Below are positions 33,107-35,046 of a stretch of DNA of 35,046 nt, piece by piece. Under the pieces are notes generated by a model. The model was not told the DNA's origin, did no database searches, and saw only the letters and a list, made by a program, of their open reading frames with translations. The DNA is from Balneolia bacterium (lineage in GTDB: Bacteria > Bacteroidota > Rhodothermia > Balneolales > Cyclonatronaceae): contig PXCK01000005.1 of the NCBI GenBank assembly GCA_003566635.1, positions 1-35,046 on the forward strand, written 5' to 3'. A program made the translations under genes and the position numbers. Within the stretch, counting starts at the first letter, position 1. Every line of letters begins with the position of its first letter.

Positions 33107-33751
33107 ATGCTTCCTGCTGTAATTACTAAAGTAACCGTTCAAGCCCGCGATGCGTCGCGGGCTTCTCTGTTTATAGGTGATGCGTTCTTTTATGGTTTTT
33201 ACAGAGATTCTCTTAGAAAAAGATCTGTTAGTGAGGGTACACGCCTGACGGTCGAAGAGTTTAGAATACTTTTATCATTGGACGAAAGTCGTAAAGTAGA
33301 TAATTACATTGCTAAACTCTTAGGTAACAGAGACCATTCAACCATAGAATTAAAACGTAAGGCAACGCAAAAGAAATTTAATCCCAAGATTATTGAAGAA
33401 GTCTTAAACCTGTATAGTGAAAGAGGTTTTATTTCTGATGTTGGTTATGCAAAGAAGTTTATTCAAAATAAACGCAGTAGCGCTAAATGGGGCGACTTAA
33501 AAATCAAAGCTGAATTATTGAAAAAAGGAGTTCCGCCAAAAGTTATAGATGAGGCTTTGTCAGATCTGGGGGCGGCTGATGAAAAAGCGTTCATGCTGCA
33601 ACTTGTCGAAAAGAAAAAAGCTACTTTTAAAAGAGAAAATGATATTGGTAAACGCCGGAAAAAAATATTTGACCATTTAGCACGTAAAGGTTTTCAACCT
33701 GGTACTATTCTTCAGTATCTTGACACTTTAATACAGGAATTAGAAAACTGA
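33107..33751 (+). CDS. recX: RecA regulator RecX
   Basis: RecX binds and modulates the RecA filament. The body FISDVGYAKKFIQNKRSSAKWGDLKIKAELLKKGVPPKVIDEAL is the typical three-helix RecX repeat. The ORF track starts at GTG 33053, which overlaps the recA stop by one base (232 residues). ATG 33107 (214 residues, MLPAVITKVTVQARD) has AAAAAGGA just upstream and begins where the conserved region begins, so I prefer it; both are possible. The first codons contain a GC-rich 10-bp perfect hairpin (33141-33164). The gene ends one base before the AI-2E permease start. Confidence 0.88.
   Translation: MLPAVITKVTVQARDASRASLFIGDAFFYGFYRDSLRKRSVSEGTRLTVEEFRILLSLDESRKVDNYIAKLLGNRDHSTIELKRKATQKKFNPKIIEEVLNLYSERGFISDVGYAKKFIQNKRSSAKWGDLKIKAELLKKGVPPKVIDEALSDLGAADEKAFMLQLVEKKKATFKRENDIGKRRKKIFDHLARKGFQPGTILQYLDTLIQELEN
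33141..33164 (+). other. Terminator-like hairpin inside the recX 5' end
   Basis: AAGCCCGCGA, loop TGCG, TCGCGGGCTT: a perfect 10-bp stem, very GC-rich for this region, followed by CTCTGTTT. It is translated as part of VQARDASRAS. It could attenuate read-through from recA into recX or be an inserted palindrome. Confidence 0.6.
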
Positions 33752-33752
33752 G

Positions 33753-34832
33753 ATGCCCACGTTCACTTTCGACAAAGTAATTCGATTTTTGCTCATCACC
33801 GGTGTAGGTTTATTGAGCTTGTGGTTGATGTGGAAGTTTTCTGTATTACTTATTTATCTTGGGGTTTCACTCATCCTCAGCTATATGCTCGACCCAATAG
33901 TGAACCGTATGCAGGCCGGGGGCATGAATCGAACGCTGGCAATATTGCTCGTTCTAACCTCTCTTATTCTTCTTATTATTTGGGCTTCAACTACTATTTT
34001 ACCGAATATAGGTAATCAGGCAGCCCGTCTTGCACAACAGTTCGATTTAGATACCTTGGTTTTTATTGCGCGAAATGTAGAAGATTATATATTACAGGTT
34101 TTTCCTTTTTTTGACCCCGGTTTCTTAGAACGTGGAATAACATCTTCTTTTGACTCATCTTTAGAACTAGGAAATTTTCAGGAAGTTATTGGCAATATTC
34201 TTGGCGTATTTACGAATGTTTTTTTTGCTGTTTTAATCATTCCTTTTACAACGTTCTTTTTCTTAAGAGATGGGGCAAAACTAAGGAGGGGAATTCTACA
34301 ATTAGTCCCCAATAAATATTTTGAAACCTCATTAACCATTATATCAAAAATCGAAACACGGTTAGGTTTTCATTTTAGAGGAGTAGCCTTACAAAGTACA
34401 CTTGTTGGTTTATTATCATGGATTTTACTGTCTATTGCCGGACTGAATAATTCGTTATCGGTTGGTATTGCAATAGGGGTCGCAAACACTATTCCTTATT
34501 TCGGTCCCGTTTTTGGCTATTTATTATCTATAGTTATTGCTATTATCGAAACAGGAGATTTTTCACTTGTTATCAACTGTATTTTAGCGGTTGCTGTAGT
34601 TCAGATTTTAGATAATATTGTTTTTTATCCGGCTATCTTTTCCCGAACGTCAGAGATTCATCCGCTATATGTACTTTTTATCATTTTAATTGGTGCCGAG
34701 TTGGCAGGGCTACTTGGTATGCTTTTAGCGATTCCAATTGCAACAATTATAAGGGTAATTATTACGCAGATTGCCTGGAGTTTTAAAAACTATCACGTAT
34801 TCAAATCCAATGTCAACACAGGTAAAACTTAA
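33753..34832 (+). CDS. AI-2E family transporter / PerM-like permease
   Basis: The 359-residue protein belongs to the AI-2E/UPF0118 (PerM) family: about seven to eight membrane segments, a periplasm-facing loop in the first half, and the conserved IPFTTFFFLRDGAKLRRGILQLVPNKYFE followed by GVANTIPYFGPVFGYLLSIVIAIIE. Family members export autoinducer-2 or act as cation/proton exchangers; which applies here cannot be told. It follows recX by one base, so it is probably in the recA-recX transcript. Its 3' end overlaps the next gene by 23 bases. Confidence 0.9.
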   Translation: MPTFTFDKVIRFLLITGVGLLSLWLMWKFSVLLIYLGVSLILSYMLDPIVNRMQAGGMNRTLAILLVLTSLILLIIWASTTILPNIGNQAARLAQQFDLDTLVFIARNVEDYILQVFPFFDPGFLERGITSSFDSSLELGNFQEVIGNILGVFTNVFFAVLIIPFTTFFFLRDGAKLRRGILQLVPNKYFETSLTIISKIETRLGFHFRGVALQSTLVGLLSWILLSIAGLNNSLSVGIAIGVANTIPYFGPVFGYLLSIVIAIIETGDFSLVINCILAVAVVQILDNIVFYPAIFSRTSEIHPLYVLFIILIGAELAGLLGMLLAIPIATIIRVIITQIAWSFKNYHVFKSNVNTGKT

Positions 34833-35046
34833 GCGGCTGCCCGTAAAAGGCACTATAGGAATTTTTGGACCATCAACCCCGGCAGAGGTAGATAGGTTGG
34901 AAAGGGGTATTAAATACGTAGAGGGGCTGGGATATAGAGTTAAACTAGGCAAAACCTGCAAAAGTGGATTGGATTATCTAACAGCTTTAGGAAAAGATAG
35001 AGCCGATGACTTGCACAATTTAATTGATGACAAACAAGTTGATGCC
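34810..35046 (+). CDS. S66 family LD-carboxypeptidase, N-terminal part (runs off window)
   Basis: This frame is not in the ORF track because it is open at the window end. It gives 79 residues starting MSTQVKLKRLPVKGTIGIFG. The pattern GTIGIFGPSTPAE, a following LGYRVKLGK, LTALGKDRADDLHNLIDD and KQVDA is the N-terminal domain of LdcA/MccF-type serine peptidases (S66), which cut the L,D bond in peptidoglycan tetrapeptides during recycling or remove microcin-type peptides. The catalytic Ser lies beyond the window. The ATG overlaps the end of the permease gene by 23 bases in another frame. Confidence 0.82.
   Translation, partial: MSTQVKLKRLPVKGTIGIFGPSTPAEVDRLERGIKYVEGLGYRVKLGKTCKSGLDYLTALGKDRADDLHNLIDDKQVDA

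Overview
The window looks like chromosome from a Balneolota/Bacteroidota-type marine bacterium (Balneolaceae-like; inferred, not proven). The grounds are AT-rich DNA, an Oar-like TonB-dependent receptor with a carboxypeptidase-type N-terminal domain, a second TonB receptor, many small outer-membrane barrels and lipoproteins, a LemA/DUF3137 pair, and an arsenosugar gene set of the kind found in marine bacteria. No tRNA, rRNA, CRISPR array, prophage or intact transposase gene was found.

Layout. 1-580 is intergenic and rich in REP-like hairpins. 581-2136 is a lemA-DUF3137 pair. 2137-2641 holds a dispersed repeat interrupted by a second repeat. 2642-4447 (minus) encodes an outer-membrane barrel, a conserved 101-aa protein and a PhnP-like metallo-hydrolase. 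4530-5078 is a glutathione peroxidase. 5587-10933 is a very large CheB-CheR-(PAS)6-HATPase-REC sensory locus, broken by an in-frame TAA at 7543-7545 and by a reading-frame break near 9990, where the phospho-acceptor helix of the kinase is absent. 10948-14971 (minus) is a ferric-iron ABC importer (binding protein, permease, ATPase) followed by apaG. 15134-18262 carries a beta-propeller lipoprotein and a TonB receptor of noticeably higher GC.

18263-19169 is a repeat island: a 262-bp element with terminal inverted repeats, then degenerate GTAGGGACGTTG-type repeats converging on a perfect 38-bp palindrome. 19170-21440 has an SDR oxidoreductase, an MscS channel and a small barrel. 21572-24254 is a tightly coupled four-gene arsenosugar operon (AhpD-like protein, ArsS radical SAM, two glycosyltransferases) with no ArsM methyltransferase in view. 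24491-29237 has the Oar-like receptor and a phosphodiesterase lipoprotein. 29382-29639 is an orphan Phd/YefM antitoxin gene. 29727-30677 is trxB, 31085-31873 tryptophan 2,3-dioxygenase, 32007-34832 recA-recX-AI-2E family permease, and the window ends inside an S66 LD-carboxypeptidase gene.

The most unusual items are the broken sensory mega-gene, the repeat island with its converging arrays, the nested repeat at 2171-2645 (a second, interrupted copy of the 18269-18530 element), a terminator-like GC-rich hairpin inside recX, and a 9-bp inverted repeat upstream of recA that could be a damage-response operator. All functional calls come from reading motifs by eye; no database search was run.
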